DNA from: Lysobacterales bacterium
GTDB lineage: Bacteria; Pseudomonadota; Gammaproteobacteria; Xanthomonadales; Marinicellaceae
Reading direction: 5' to 3'
NCBI GenBank assembly: GCA_026982315.1
Contig: JALSHI010000062.1
Coordinates: 1 to 44,478 of the forward strand
Length of the DNA stretch: 44,478 nucleotides
Under the pieces are notes generated by a model. It saw only the letters and a list, made by a program, of their open reading frames with translations, had not been told where the DNA came from and made no database searches. This document shows, piece after piece, positions 15,320 through 25,348 of this stretch; position 1 is the first letter of the stretch, and each line of letters opens with the position of its first letter. The position numbers were made by a program, and so were the translations under genes.

Positions 15320-16789
15320 TTGACTAACATGATGCAGGACACCAATCTGAAACTGGCCCAACAGCGACTGCTGGAGCCGGGTAATGTTACCGTGAGTGAC
15401 CTGGAAAACGCATTGGCGCAAGCATTGTCCAGCGGCGGTGATTTTGCCGACTTGTATTTCCAGCAGTCACGCCTGGAAGCCTGGACACTGGAAGACCAGA
15501 AAGTCAAAAGTGGCACGCACAACATTGACCAGGGCGTGGGCGTGCGTGTTAACAGCGGCGAAAAAACCGGCTTTGCCTATAGCGAAAGCATTACCCGTCA
15601 AGGGATTCTGGAGGCCGCCAGGCAAGCCCGCACCATTACTCGAACTAACCGTGGGCAAGAATCCGGTGGTATTCAGGTTCAGGCTGAGCCGGTGCCCCGC
15701 ATGTATGACACGGAAGATGTATTGGCAGCCGTGGAGAACCAACACATCATTGATACCCTGCGCCGGATGGATGCCCGCGCCCGTGCAGCTGATTCACGGG
15801 TACACAAGGTCATTTGTTCCCTGGTGACAGCCCAGGAAACCATGCTGGTGGCAGCCAGTGACGGCACGTTGGCCGCCGACGTCCGGCCCATGGTCAAAAT
15901 CAGCATCCAGGTGGTGGCCACTGATGGTAAAGGTCGTACAGAAACCGGGTTTGCAGGCGGTGGCGGGCGGCGCTCGTTACGCGAGATTCTGGATACACCG
16001 GGCCTGGTGGATTCCTTTGTGGATCAGGCGGTTAAAACCGCGGTAATCAATCTCAAGGCCAAGCCCGCGCCTGCTGGCAGCATGCCGGTGGTGGTGGGTT
16101 CTGGCTGGCCGGGTGTGCTGCTGCACGAAGCCATTGGCCATGGCCTGGAAGGTGACTTTAACCGTAAGGGCTCTTCGGCGTTTTCCGGCCGTATTGGCCA
16201 GCGTGTGGCCAGCGATGCGTGCACTGTGATTGATAGCGGCTTGTTGCCTGGCCGCCGCGGTTCCCTGAGTGTGGATGATGAAGGAACGCCAGCGGCTGAA
16301 AATGTGCTGATTGAAAATGGCATTTTGCGTGGCTATATGCAGGACAAGCTGAATGCCCGGCTGATGGGAATGTCCGCCACCGGCAATGGCCGCCGGGAAT
16401 CCTTTGCCCATTTGCCCATGCCGCGCATGACCAACACCTATATGCTGGCTGGTGAACATGACCCCGGAGAAATTATTGCGTCGGTAGACAAGGGCCTGTA
16501 TGCGGTGAATTTTGCCGGCGGTCAGGTGGATATCACCAATGGCAAATTTGTTTTTTCAGCCAATGAGGCTTATTTGATCGAAAATGGCAAAGTCACGACG
16601 CCGGTCAAGGGCGCCACGCTCATTGGAGATGGGCCCACCGTATTGACCCGTGTCAGCATGGTGGGTAATGATCTGGCCTTTGACCAGGGTTTGGGCGTGT
16701 GCGGAAAGGATGGCCAGAGTGTCCCGGTGGGGATTGGCCAGCCCACTTTGCGGGTCGACGAATTGACGGTGGGTGGCACGCACTTTTAA
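15320..16789 (+). CDS. tldD: TldD subunit of the TldD/PmbA metalloprotease
   Basis: 489 residues, close to the E. coli length. The zinc-protease helix [12 protein letters not shown] has His269, Glu270 and His274; the Cys in [15 protein letters not shown] is the third expected ligand. Other conserved blocks are [20 protein letters not shown] and [17 protein letters not shown]. TldD forms a heterodimer with PmbA (TldE) and degrades unfolded peptides or matures modified peptides. The start is taken as TTG, 6 bases after GGAGAG. The ATG codons at 15329 and 15332 are alternatives but lie far from that site. pmbA is close by, with darP between them on the other strand. Confidence 0.95.
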   Translation: MTNMMQDTNLKLAQQRLLEPGNVTVSDLENALAQALSSGGDFADLYFQQSRLEAWTLEDQKVKSGTHNIDQGVGVRVNSGEKTGFAYSESITRQGILEAARQARTITRTNRGQESGGIQVQAEPVPRMYDTEDVLAAVENQHIIDTLRRMDARARAADSRVHKVICSLVTAQETMLVAASDGTLAADVRPMVKISIQVVATDGKGRTETGFAGGGGRRSLREILDTPGLVDSFVDQAVKTAVINLKAKPAPAGSMPVVVGSGWPGVLLHEAIGHGLEGDFNRKGSSAFSGRIGQRVASDACTVIDSGLLPGRRGSLSVDDEGTPAAENVLIENGILRGYMQDKLNARLMGMSATGNGRRESFAHLPMPRMTNTYMLAGEHDPGEIIASVDKGLYAVNFAGGQVDITNGKFVFSANEAYLIENGKVTTPVKGATLIGDGPTVLTRVSMVGNDLAFDQGLGVCGKDGQSVPVGIGQPTLRVDELTVGGTHF

Positions 16790-17319
16790 TTGTTCGGCAA
16801 AGGTGGCAGCGGGCTGTTTTGGTCAAGCGCCCGCAAGGCGTCGAATAGTTTTCGGCGCTGGCGCTTGTCCACCGTAGGTGCTTTCAGGCATTGACGCACA
16901 ATTTGCCGAATGGTGTGCAGGGATTCCGGCTCGCCACAGGCGTACAGGTCATTAAGCCGGTTGGGGTCCTCAAGCAAGGCGTTGACCCAGTCTTGCAGCA
17001 GTTCCACCCGGGCGGCCTGGGCTTTTTCTGTGGCTTCCTGTTGGGCGATGGTGGCCAGAATGTGTTCCGGGTTATTGTTGAGCAGCAATTTGGCCAGAAA
17101 CTGGATTTCCCGTTTCCGGGCTACATGGCTTTTAATGCGCCGGGTTTTGGCAATGGTATCCAGAATTTTCTGGTTCAGAGGCAGGCTGTCGAGCCACTCG
17201 GGGCGACTATCCAGTAACCGGACAGCCAGTTCCTGTAAGCTGCGGGCATAGTTTTTTTGCTGGGTTTTGCTGGAAAATTCCGGTAAATCCGGCACATTGT
17301 GAGAATCAGAGTCAGACAT
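16786..17319 (-). CDS. darP: DarP (YjgA), ribosome-associated large-subunit assembly factor
   Basis: A 177-residue, highly charged protein of the YjgA/DarP family. Recognisable blocks are [19 protein letters not shown] near 18-36 and [14 protein letters not shown] near 70-83. The family binds pre-50S particles and aids domain rearrangement of 23S rRNA. The start is the ATG before [10 protein letters not shown]. In-frame codons upstream would run 230 residues into pmbA antisense and are rejected. The gene converges on tldD with a 4-base overlap at the stops and diverges from pmbA, as in many gammaproteobacteria. Confidence 0.93.
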   Translation of the reverse strand: MSDSDSHNVPDLPEFSSKTQQKNYARSLQELAVRLLDSRPEWLDSLPLNQKILDTIAKTRRIKSHVARKREIQFLAKLLLNNNPEHILATIAQQEATEKAQAARVELLQDWVNALLEDPNRLNDLYACGEPESLHTIRQIVRQCLKAPTVDKRQRRKLFDALRALDQNSPLPPLPNN

Positions 17320-17337
17320 ATGCAAAGAGGCGAGAGT

Positions 17338-18687
17338 GTGAATCAGGAAATAAAAACCAAGATAGAAAATGCCAAAAGCATTGTGGCAGAAGTCCTGGAA
17401 ACAGTAAAGCGTCTTGGCGCTTTTGAGGCTGAAGTGGTTTATTCCCAGGGCAGTGGTCTGGCTGTCAGTACCCGAGGTGGCCAGGTTGACACCGTTGAGC
17501 GCAATGATGACCGGTCGTTGGCGGTGACTGTATATCTCAAAAAGCCTGACCAGCAAGGGCTCAGCAAGGGCAGCGCCAGTACAGCCGTTCTGGATGCGGA
17601 TGCCATTGCCCTGAGCGTGGAAAAAGCCATGAATATCGCCCGCTGGACGGAGCCCGATCCGCATATGGGTTTGGCTGATCCATCCCTGCTGGCCACACAG
17701 TTTCCTGATTTGCAGACCTGGAAGCCGCAAACCGTGAGCGCCGATGCGCTGATTCAGCGCGCTTTGCAGGCTGAGTCGGCGGCCCGCGAATGTGGTGTAT
17801 CTGTGGACAACAGCAGTGCCCAGGCTGGCGAGGGTTTTTCCGTCTATGGAAACAGTCATGGCTTTATCGGTCATCAGGCAGGAACGACAGCTTCGGCATC
17901 GGTGGTGGCCTTGGCGGAGCATGATGGTGCCATGGAGCGAGATTACTGGTGGGATGCCAGTCGCCACCTGGCCGGGTTGATGCCTGCCGAGGACATGGGT
18001 GAGCAAGCGGCTTGTCGGACCCAAAAGCGTCTGGGGGCGAAAAAGCTGGCCTCAGGTTCCTATCCGGTGTTGTTTGAGGCGCCTGTGGCCAAGTCTCTGG
18101 TGGGTCATTTATTGCAGGCAATCAGCGGCTCGGCCCTGTACCAGGATGCCAGCTTCCTCAAAGGGGCGGCAGGCCAGGCTGTTTTTCCGTCCTGGTTGCA
18201 GATCAGTGAAGACCCGTTTGTTCCTGGTGGATTCGCCAGCCGCCACTTTGATAACGACGGGGTGCAAACGCGCGCGCGCTCCCTGGTCTCCGATGGGGTT
18301 TTACAGGGCTATCTGTTGTCTTGTTATGCCGCCCGGCGGCTTGGCCTGGAACCCACAGGCAATGCCGGGGGCGCGCATAATATCGAAGTTCACGCCAACG
18401 CCGGTGACCTGCCTGCCTTGTTGAAACAGTTAGATACCGGATTGCTGGTTACTGAGCTCATGGGGCAAGGCATGAACCCGGTCACCGGCGATTACTCCCG
18501 TGGGGCCAGTGGCTTTTGGGTGGAAAATGGCCAGATTCAATACCCGGTCAATGAAATCACCGTGGCCGGGAACCTGAAGGATATGTACGCTGGGCTGCAA
18601 GCTGTGGGCAGCGATACTGACAAGCGGAGCAAAATCCAGACAGGCTCCTGGCTGATAGACAAAATGGCTGTGGCCGGTAATCGCTGA
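17338..18687 (+). CDS. pmbA: PmbA (TldE) subunit of the TldD/PmbA metalloprotease
   Basis: 449 residues from the GTG start, matching the 450 of E. coli PmbA. It has the PmbA blocks VSTRGGQVDTVERNDDRSLA, VFGNSHG-like VYGNSHGFIG, GLVVTELMGQG-like GLLVTELMGQGMNPVTGDYS and PVNEITVAGNLKDM. It lacks the HExxxH of TldD, as expected for the non-catalytic partner. The GTG is preceded at good spacing by AGAGG; ATG codons at 17299 and 17320 are alternatives, but the region before the GTG overlaps or abuts the darP start. Together with TldD it makes the cytosolic peptide-degrading heterodimer. Confidence 0.93.
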   Translation: MNQEIKTKIENAKSIVAEVLETVKRLGAFEAEVVYSQGSGLAVSTRGGQVDTVERNDDRSLAVTVYLKKPDQQGLSKGSASTAVLDADAIALSVEKAMNIARWTEPDPHMGLADPSLLATQFPDLQTWKPQTVSADALIQRALQAESAARECGVSVDNSSAQAGEGFSVYGNSHGFIGHQAGTTASASVVALAEHDGAMERDYWWDASRHLAGLMPAEDMGEQAACRTQKRLGAKKLASGSYPVLFEAPVAKSLVGHLLQAISGSALYQDASFLKGAAGQAVFPSWLQISEDPFVPGGFASRHFDNDGVQTRARSLVSDGVLQGYLLSCYAARRLGLEPTGNAGGAHNIEVHANAGDLPALLKQLDTGLLVTELMGQGMNPVTGDYSRGASGFWVENGQIQYPVNEITVAGNLKDMYAGLQAVGSDTDKRSKIQTGSWLIDKMAVAGNR

Positions 18688-18739
18688 TTGAACCCGGGCG
18701 ATTGCGTGGTCACAGCCTTTTTAGTCCAGGGGGTCGGCG

Positions 18740-19069
18740 TTATGCCTTGTCTGCGGGTTTTGCGTTGGCCTGTTGGCGCGCGGTAAATGCGGCCAATTGT
18801 TCTTTCGTCGCCGGTGGCTGGTACTTGGCTTTCCATTCCTGGTAAGGCATCCCATACACTTTCTCTCGAGCGGTATCCTTGTCCAGGGTCAGGCCATGGT
18901 CGGCCGCGGCTTCCTGCCACCAGTTGGCCAGGCAGTTGCGGCAGAATCCCGCCAGAATCATCAGGTCGATGTTTTGAACTTCTTTGTGTTTGTCCAGGTG
19001 GTTCAATAACCGGTCAAGAACGGCTGCCTTGATGGCGGCTTCCTGGGCTTCTGGTATTTTTTCAGTCAT
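18740..19069 (-). CDS. DUF1244 family protein
   Basis: 109 residues. The family core is visible as AAVLDRLLNHLDKHKEVQNI followed by DLMILAGFCRNCLANWW, with two conserved cysteines, then YGMPYQEWKAKYQ. No function is established for DUF1244; the CRNC pair could bind metal or be redox-active (inference). The start is the ATG before TEKIPEAQ; an upstream in-frame start would run into the folD promoter. It is divergent from folD with 64 bases between starts and convergent with pmbA. Confidence 0.9.
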   Translation of the reverse strand: MTEKIPEAQEAAIKAAVLDRLLNHLDKHKEVQNIDLMILAGFCRNCLANWWQEAAADHGLTLDKDTAREKVYGMPYQEWKAKYQPPATKEQLAAFTARQQANAKPADKA

Positions 19070-19133
19070 GCTGATGGCTCCGGAATCGTGAGATAATAAC
19101 GGCCTTATTTTCTCATACACAGGCGGAAAGAGC

Positions 19134-19997
19134 ATGAGCGCAAAGATTCTGGATGGCAAAAAAGTGGCCGCGAAGCTGATTGAATCCATTCGCCAGAAGG
19201 TGAATGCGCGCGTGGCCGCAGGTCATGCGGCACCGGGACTGGCAGTGGTGCTTGTGGGTGATGACCCGGCATCGCAGGTTTACGTCCGTAACAAGGTGCG
19301 AGCCTGTGAGAAAGCCGGCATTCGCTCTTTGTCGTGGCAATTGCCGCGAACGGTTTCGGCCCATGAGCTTTATGCTTTGGTTGATGAACTGAATCTTAAT
19401 CCGGAAGTGGATGGCATTCTGGTGCAACTGCCTCTGCCAGAACATATTAATGAAACCGAAGTCACCAATCGCATTGCGCCACATAAGGATGTGGACGGCT
19501 TTCATGCCGAGAATGTCGGCCGCCTGGCCTTGCGCCAGCCAGGCCTGCGGCCATGCACTCCCCGGGGTATCATGACATTGCTGAATGATTACCAGATTAA
19601 TCCCAAGGGGCAGCATTGCGTGATTGTCGGCGCCTCGAATATTGTCGGGCGTCCCCTGGTGCTGGAAATGCTTTATGCCGGAGCCACCACCACCTGTTGT
19701 CACCGTTTTACCCGCGACCTGGAATCCCATGTGCGTGACGCCGATATTTTGTGTGTGGCCGTTGGCAAGCCGGGCATTGTCAGCAGCGACTGGATCAAGC
19801 CTGGCGCGGTGGTGGTTGATGTGGGGATCAATCGACAGGCTGATGGTTCGCTACGTGGTGACGTGGATTTTGACACAGCGGCGGCTGTGGCTGCATGGAT
19901 TACACCCGTGCCAGGTGGTGTGGGCCCCATGACAGTGGCCACCCTGATGCAAAATACGTTTGAGGCCAGTTTGCTGAGGAAGCAGCGGGCAGACTAA
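19134..19997 (+). CDS. folD: bifunctional methylenetetrahydrofolate dehydrogenase/cyclohydrolase
   Basis: 287 residues. It interconverts 5,10-methylene- and 10-formyl-tetrahydrofolate in the cytosol, using NADP. The catalytic Lys54 lies in [17 protein letters not shown]. The folate and dimer blocks [17 protein letters not shown] and RPCTPRGIM follow. The Rossmann motif is GASNIVGRP, and the C-terminal signature is [28 protein letters not shown] precedes the ATG. It is a single-gene unit. Confidence 0.97.
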   Translation: MSAKILDGKKVAAKLIESIRQKVNARVAAGHAAPGLAVVLVGDDPASQVYVRNKVRACEKAGIRSLSWQLPRTVSAHELYALVDELNLNPEVDGILVQLPLPEHINETEVTNRIAPHKDVDGFHAENVGRLALRQPGLRPCTPRGIMTLLNDYQINPKGQHCVIVGASNIVGRPLVLEMLYAGATTTCCHRFTRDLESHVRDADILCVAVGKPGIVSSDWIKPGAVVVDVGINRQADGSLRGDVDFDTAAAVAAWITPVPGGVGPMTVATLMQNTFEASLLRKQRAD

Positions 19998-20045
19998 AAA
20001 GCCGGCAGGTGGAGCCGTCCGGAGCCATAAATAAAGGGAGTCGGC

Positions 20046-22352
20046 TCAGTTGCCGGAGTCTTCCTCCGAGCTATCCTTGAGCTTGCTGGCGATGGCGCTT
20101 AAGGCGCGGTCAAATAGTGGAATTTGCTCCAGAATCCGCGCTTTTTCACCACGCAAATCAGCCGCCAGCCCTGCCGGAGATTTGTCCATCACCTTCAGTC
20201 CGCGGGCATTCACAAACAACAGTTTTCCGCTAATGGGGCTAATCCAGGATAACTTGGCGCGCAGTGTTTTGCCTTCACTGTTGGTGAATTCAAACCAGGT
20301 GCCCACTTCCAGATTTTCAACGATATCGTTGTAATCGTCAGTTTCAATTTCCGTTTCGTCCTCATCTTCAGAAAGAACAATTTCCTGGATAAATTCCTGG
20401 ACTTCGGACGTGTCGGGCTCATTGTCAGCCAGTTGCAGGATTTCTTCCGGTGCGATGAACTCCATGTTGTCATCAATTTCGCCGGCTTCAATGCCGTTGA
20501 TGCTGGCCAGATACTGGTAAAGCTCTTCGGTTTTGTGGCGGATTTCCGGTTCGGGCACAACCACCAGCTCCAGTCCGTTGGAAAATTCTTCCATTAACTG
20601 TTTTAGATCCTCCCCGGTGATATTGACGATGTGAGCCGGGTCGGCGTATTCGGCCAGTTTTTGGGCGAAGGTGACATATTGCTGAAAGGCTTCGGAGTTT
20701 TCCCCATGCCGAAGGTGCATGAGAATCAGCACATTGGCCCAGGGTTTGAGCAGAATATCGCGCACCATGTCCGGTAAGGTGTGGTCCTGCATGACATCCA
20801 CCAGAACATTGGCCGCAGTGCGTTTGGCCTGTTTGACTTTTTCCCGGCCCAAAGTGGCTTCTGTAACCCGCTTTTCCGCTACTGTTGCACGTTTTTTCCG
20901 GCGTTCGAGAAAACGCTTCAGGTCTGCATGAAGACGATTGAACAGTTCCAGGTCATCATCATATTCATGCAGGATGGTATCGGTGATGCGGGTGATTTTT
21001 TCGATAAACTGGCCTTTGGGGTCGCTCTCCTCAGCCCAGCCCACCGACGCAGTGGACAAAGTATCCAGCAGTTGACGGGCAGGGTGCTCCTTGTTGGCAA
21101 ACAGGTGGCGATCCTGCAAGGCGACTTTCAGGTAGGGAATTTGCAAGCGAGCCAGAATGGCTTGTATCTTTGCGGGCAAATTGCGATCTTCCACCAGAAA
21201 TTGAAATAGCATGCCTACCAGGTCGATAATGTCCTCGTCAGCCCGGTCCACATGCTTTTCGTCGGCGGAGTCATCCAGCGTGCGTAGTTGTTCCAGCAGT
21301 TTTTTCTTGATTTCTTCCGGAGATTGCTCTGTATCGGTGGCGCTGGTGGTTTGCAACAGGCTCAGGGCGTTAATCAACAACCCCATGTCAATGGGTGTGC
21401 CTGCGGGAGTAGGGCCATCGGCCATTGTGGCCACGGCGCGGCTGGCAAATGCCGAAGAAATGGCCTGGAAGTTGGGATCCACCTGATAATTGACGCCAGT
21501 GGGCATAATGCTGTACCCAACTGGCGCGCCAGCAGCTGGCACTTGTTCGCCGCTGGCCAAAGTGTTTTCAGGCACGGCGCCAGGCGGCATTGGCGCCGGG
21601 GCCGGGCCGCGGTATCCGCCACCGACCGGCCGGGCCATGTCAAATTTGATGGTTGGGCACACCCCGTGTTCTGCCAGGTACTGGTTGATTTCTCCATAAG
21701 GCCGGTGCAGGCCGGCAATCAGGTGCCGTTCGAACAGTTTATAGAGAATCAGCTTGATTTGAATATCTGTGTCCAGTTCCTGTATGGACTCGGCAAAGGA
21801 ATGGACGATAACAAACGGGCCTAGAGGCAGGCTTTTATTGTCCAGCTCGGCGCCACCTCCCAGCAGGGAGAAGCGTTTTTTCAGGGCAAACAGGGGCTGA
21901 TGATAAGCTGTTTCGGCTTTGGCGATCAGGTTGTCAATGGCCAGATTTTCTTCCAGATCCTCGTCATCCACCAAGGCCAGATCACCAGAAATATCGGTGT
22001 TTTTTTCAGCATCGAAAAAATTCAGATGGCCCCGTTTGAATTCGGTAAAGACCTTTTCCAAACGCTCGGAAAACAAGCGTGTCATCAGCCCTTTTTTCTT
22101 GCGAACTTCCCGCATGCCATCAAAAAACAGGGTTTGCTGGCGATTGGTTTCAGCTTTTTCCGCCAGGTCAAACAAAGTGTCATCAAGGCTGTCAAAAAAA
22201 GCATCAATCTGTGGTTTGATGAGTGTCAGGAATTTACTTTTGGTTTTTCCCAGCAGATTGTTGGTGTCCAGTACTTCTTTCTTGTCATTGATGCGGATGA
22301 CCTTGTCAGCCTTTTTGTTGGGGTTGTTGTTTTTATTGTCCGGCGTGTTCAT
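20046..22352 (-). CDS. DUF1631 family protein
   Basis: 768 residues, soluble, acidic. The N-terminal half carries the DUF1631 blocks IDAFFDSLDDTLFDLAEKAE and QTLFFDGMREVRKKKG. A Pro/Gly-rich linker near 245-275 is followed by a helical middle and a charged coiled-coil-like stretch (RFLERRKKRATVAEKRVTEA). The C-terminal domain, VGTWFEFTNSEGKTLRAKLS then WISPISGKLLFVNARGLKV, looks like a PilZ-type beta barrel. This raises the possibility of cyclic-di-GMP or another ligand controlling it (inference). Some relatives are mislabelled thymidine phosphorylase, which the sequence does not support. The start is the ATG before NTPDNKNN, after GAGGAA. It diverges from pepP across a region with a striking palindrome. 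Confidence 0.88.
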   Translation of the reverse strand: MNTPDNKNNNPNKKADKVIRINDKKEVLDTNNLLGKTKSKFLTLIKPQIDAFFDSLDDTLFDLAEKAETNRQQTLFFDGMREVRKKKGLMTRLFSERLEKVFTEFKRGHLNFFDAEKNTDISGDLALVDDEDLEENLAIDNLIAKAETAYHQPLFALKKRFSLLGGGAELDNKSLPLGPFVIVHSFAESIQELDTDIQIKLILYKLFERHLIAGLHRPYGEINQYLAEHGVCPTIKFDMARPVGGGYRGPAPAPMPPGAVPENTLASGEQVPAAGAPVGYSIMPTGVNYQVDPNFQAISSAFASRAVATMADGPTPAGTPIDMGLLINALSLLQTTSATDTEQSPEEIKKKLLEQLRTLDDSADEKHVDRADEDIIDLVGMLFQFLVEDRNLPAKIQAILARLQIPYLKVALQDRHLFANKEHPARQLLDTLSTASVGWAEESDPKGQFIEKITRITDTILHEYDDDLELFNRLHADLKRFLERRKKRATVAEKRVTEATLGREKVKQAKRTAANVLVDVMQDHTLPDMVRDILLKPWANVLILMHLRHGENSEAFQQYVTFAQKLAEYADPAHIVNITGEDLKQLMEEFSNGLELVVVPEPEIRHKTEELYQYLASINGIEAGEIDDNMEFIAPEEILQLADNEPDTSEVQEFIQEIVLSEDEDETEIETDDYNDIVENLEVGTWFEFTNSEGKTLRAKLSWISPISGKLLFVNARGLKVMDKSPAGLAADLRGEKARILEQIPLFDRALSAIASKLKDSSEEDSGN

Positions 22353-22612
22353 CAAATACAATTCCTCTGGTGTCTCGGGGGCAGAGAAACAAGATTCTGC
22401 ACCCCACCCCAGTTTACCACTTTTATGGGCTATGAATGTGTGCCACATCACAAATCATGCGCTTGCCACAGTTGTCTGCAGATGTCTGCAGACAACCATA
22501 AGCCAAGGCTTTTTCATGGTGTAAAAAATCCTGCATCGGGCATGGCATTTTCAGACAGTCGGCAGTATAGTGCTAGCCTGCTTTTGTTTTCCGTATTATC
22601 AGGGCTTTTGCA
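22353..22612. promoter_or_regulatory. divergent control region between DUF1631 and pepP
   Basis: A 260-base region without a gene. Its centre holds the 26-bp symmetric site described separately. Near pepP, TATTAT (about 22594-22599) could be a -10 box. Confidence 0.4.
22471..22496. repeat. 26-bp palindrome built from two TGTCTGCAGA repeats
   Basis: GTTGTCTGCAGA (22471-22482) and TCTGCAGACAAC (22485-22496) are perfect inverted arms around TG. The same bases can be read as two direct copies of TGTCTGCAGA (22473-22482 and 22483-22492), each containing the palindrome TCTGCAGA. It lies almost midway between the divergent starts (about 118 bases from each). Such double symmetry suits cooperative binding of two repressor dimers. 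Confidence 0.8.
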
Positions 22613-23917
22613 ATGATTAAACCTCAGGAATTCCGCAAGCGCCGTCAGCAGTTACTCAAAACCCTGGGCGACGGCGCCATTGCTATTGTTCCCAGCGCGC
22701 GGGAGAAAGTTCGCAATGGCGATGTGCACTATCCCTTCCGTCAGGATAGTGACTTCTGGTACCTCAGCGGTTTTTCCGAACCTGATGCTATATTGGTTTT
22801 GTGTCATGGTTGTGAAGTCGGTGAGCATATTCTGTTTTGCCGCGAAGCGGATCCCGCCAAGATGATTTGGGACGGTCCCATGCTGGGCACCGCCGGGGCC
22901 AGGGAAAAGCTGCTCTTTGATGCCGTATATGACATTAAAGCCATTGATAACATCATGCCAACTTTGCTAAAGGGCCGTGAGCGTATTTGCTATCCGGTCG
23001 GTAAGGACCAGGCATTTGATCTAAAAGTGCTGGATTGGAACAAGGCAGTGGAGACGCGCAAGGGGGAAAAAAGCCAGGCACCGGAAAAGTTCACCAATGT
23101 GTTGCATCACCTGCACGACATGCGCCTGTATAAAAGCCGTGAAGAAATCCGCTGTATGAAAAAATCTGCGGAAATAGCTGTCAAGGCTCACCAGCGGATG
23201 ATGCAGGTCGTCGCGCCGGGCAAAAATGAGAGTGACCTGCTGGCCGAATACTTGCACACGCTGGCCTCGCATCAGAGTCAACCCAGTTATACGCCCATTA
23301 TTGGTGGTGGCGCGAATGGTTGCATTTTGCACTATGTTCAGAATAACCAGCCGCTGCAGGATGGAGACCTGGTTTTGGTGGATGCCGGTGCCGAATATGA
23401 CCTGTACGCCAGCGACATTACCCGCACCTATCCGGTTAATGGCGTTTTTACCAGCGCCCAACGGGATTTATACGAGCTGGTGCTGACCGCCCACGCAGCG
23501 GCCGTGGAACACGTTCAAGTCGGCAATCAGTGGAATCATCCTCATGAGGCGGCGGTGCGGGTGATTGCGCAGGGCCTGATAGATCTCGGCTTGCTGCAAG
23601 CGCCATTGGAGCAAGTGCTGGAAGAAGAACTTTACACAGAATTTTTTATGCACAAAACCGGTCACTGGTTGGGTCTGGATGTGCACGACTGTGGCGATTA
23701 TCAGGTGGATGGCTTGTGGGTGGAGTTGGAAGCCGGCATGGTGCTGACCATTGAGCCGGGGATTTATGTTTCACCGCAGGCGCCAGTTCAGGCGCACTGG
23801 AAGGGCATGGGCATCCGCATTGAAGACGATGTCCTGGTCAGCCGTAAGGGGCCGCAGATTCTCAGCGACAAAATTCCCCGGGATATTGACGCCATTGAAA
23901 CACTTATGCGGGGATAA
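22613..23917 (+). CDS. pepP: Xaa-Pro aminopeptidase P
   Basis: A 434-residue M24-family enzyme that releases an N-terminal residue preceding proline. The N-terminal creatinase-like domain starts FRKRRQQLLKTLGDGAIAIV. The pita-bread domain supplies the two-metal site: Asp257, Asp268 (DITRTYP), His351 (HKTGHWLGLDVHD), Glu381 (TIEPGIYV) and Glu404 (RIEDDVLV). All ligands are present. An AGGG-like weak ribosome site precedes the ATG. The reading direction and the peptide-degrading genes that follow suggest shared peptide turnover, although 149 bases separate it from the next gene. In enteric bacteria pepP precedes ubiH; that context is absent here. Confidence 0.95.
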   Translation: MIKPQEFRKRRQQLLKTLGDGAIAIVPSAREKVRNGDVHYPFRQDSDFWYLSGFSEPDAILVLCHGCEVGEHILFCREADPAKMIWDGPMLGTAGAREKLLFDAVYDIKAIDNIMPTLLKGRERICYPVGKDQAFDLKVLDWNKAVETRKGEKSQAPEKFTNVLHHLHDMRLYKSREEIRCMKKSAEIAVKAHQRMMQVVAPGKNESDLLAEYLHTLASHQSQPSYTPIIGGGANGCILHYVQNNQPLQDGDLVLVDAGAEYDLYASDITRTYPVNGVFTSAQRDLYELVLTAHAAAVEHVQVGNQWNHPHEAAVRVIAQGLIDLGLLQAPLEQVLEEELYTEFFMHKTGHWLGLDVHDCGDYQVDGLWVELEAGMVLTIEPGIYVSPQAPVQAHWKGMGIRIEDDVLVSRKGPQILSDKIPRDIDAIETLMRG

Positions 23918-24066
23918 CAGACAAATCGCGCAGATGGCCCGGATGCCGGCTGGCAATGGTTTGTGGAAGGTGTATTGCGGGAAATCTGTTTATGACGCTG
24001 CTGAGCGTGCCATGCGCCAGCCGCGTCGCATCATGATAACCATACTAACCTAAGGGGATAAACACA

Positions 24067-25347
24067 ATGAACAGACAGCAGACATTGACTTTCGGCGCGC
24101 TTTTTCTTTTGACGGTAAATGTGTCGCTGGCGCAAAATCTGGTGGTGCATTGCGGTCACGTGATTGATCCGGCCGCCGCCGCCGTACTGGATAATCAACG
24201 CATCGTGATACGAGATGGCCGTTTTGCGCTTGTCGAACCCTGGAGGGCGCAGTCTCAACCGGCAGATGTCGACTTGTCTGATGCCTGGTGTTTGCCTGGC
24301 CTGATTGACATGCACACACATCTATCGGGGCAGTTCAGCAAAGAAGCGTATCGGGAGAAATTCACCAAAAATCCCGCGGATGTGGCCTTTGACTCAGCGG
24401 TATATGCTGGCCGCACCCTGGATGCCGGCTTTACCACGGTGCGGGATTTGGGTGACTCGTACAATGTTACCGTGTCTTTGCGTAATGCCATCAAGCAAGG
24501 CAAGGTGCGCGGCCCGCGAATTTTTACCGCGGCCAAATCGTTGGCCACCACCGGTGGTCATGCGGATCCGTCCAATGGCTACCGCGACGGGCTATGGCCC
24601 CATGTGGCACCGGAACAAGGCGTTCTCGACGGACCGGACGAAGCCCGAAAAGCCGTGCGTCAGCGTTACAAGGATGGTGCGGATCTGATTAAAATTACCG
24701 CCACAGGCGGTGTTCTGAGTGAAGCGGCTAGTGGTGACAATGCCCAATTTCAGGTTGATGAACTCCAGGCGGTTATCCAGACTGCTCATGACTATGGTTT
24801 CCGGGTTGCCGCCCATGCCCATGGCAAGGAAGGCATGAAACGGGCCATCGTTGCCGGGGTCAACAGCATTGAGCATGGTACCTATCTTGACGATGAAATT
24901 ATCCGCTTGATGAAAAAGCATGGCACCTACCTGGTACCCACCTTGCTGGCAGGAGACTGGGTAACGCAAAAAGCCAAAATTCCCGGCTTTTTTCCACCAG
25001 TGGTGGCGCGCAAGGCGGCGACCATTGGCCCGGTGATTGCTTCGGCCTTTGCTCGCGCGCATCGCAAAGGCGTTAAAATTGCCTTTGGCACTGACAGCGG
25101 AGTATCAGCCCATGGTGAGAACGCCAAGGAATTTGCGCTTCTGGTCAAAAATGGCATGAGCCCAATGCAGGCCATTCAGGCTGCGACGGTCAATGCTGCT
25201 GATTTGCTGGGAAAAAAGCAACAACTGGGTGTCATCAAACCGGGTTATCTGGCGGATTTGGTGGCGGTTCGGCGTAACCCGCTGGAAGATATCACTGCGC
25301 TGGAACAGGTGGATGTGGTGATTAAAAACGGCAAACAGGAGAAATAA
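24067..25347 (+). CDS. exported prolidase-like metal-dependent amidohydrolase
   Basis: 426 residues with a signal peptide (cleavage near SLAQ, residue 22). The amidohydrolase metal site is complete: HTH at 83-85, the carbamylated-Lys candidate Lys209 in LIKITATGG, His250 (VAAHAHG), His270 (SIEHGTY) and Asp343 (GTDSG). The ITATGGVLS and MHTHLSG signatures match the group of Xaa-Pro and imidazolonepropionase-like hydrolases characterised as carboxypeptidase-type prolidases. It probably cleaves dipeptides or N-acyl amino acids in the periplasm; the exact substrate is unknown. AAGGGGA precedes the ATG. It ends one base before the next start, opening a coupled four-gene run. Confidence 0.87.
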   Translation: MNRQQTLTFGALFLLTVNVSLAQNLVVHCGHVIDPAAAAVLDNQRIVIRDGRFALVEPWRAQSQPADVDLSDAWCLPGLIDMHTHLSGQFSKEAYREKFTKNPADVAFDSAVYAGRTLDAGFTTVRDLGDSYNVTVSLRNAIKQGKVRGPRIFTAAKSLATTGGHADPSNGYRDGLWPHVAPEQGVLDGPDEARKAVRQRYKDGADLIKITATGGVLSEAASGDNAQFQVDELQAVIQTAHDYGFRVAAHAHGKEGMKRAIVAGVNSIEHGTYLDDEIIRLMKKHGTYLVPTLLAGDWVTQKAKIPGFFPPVVARKAATIGPVIASAFARAHRKGVKIAFGTDSGVSAHGENAKEFALLVKNGMSPMQAIQAATVNAADLLGKKQQLGVIKPGYLADLVAVRRNPLEDITALEQVDVVIKNGKQEK

Positions 25348-25348
25348 C

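Noticed and set aside
17320-18024. Upstream extension of darP to 412 codons
   Set aside because: It would overlap pmbA fully, and the 177-residue form matches the family length.
22471-22496. MetJ box
   Set aside because: AGATGTCT in the site is one mismatch from the MetJ box AGACGTCT, but the genes are not methionine genes and only one such unit is present.
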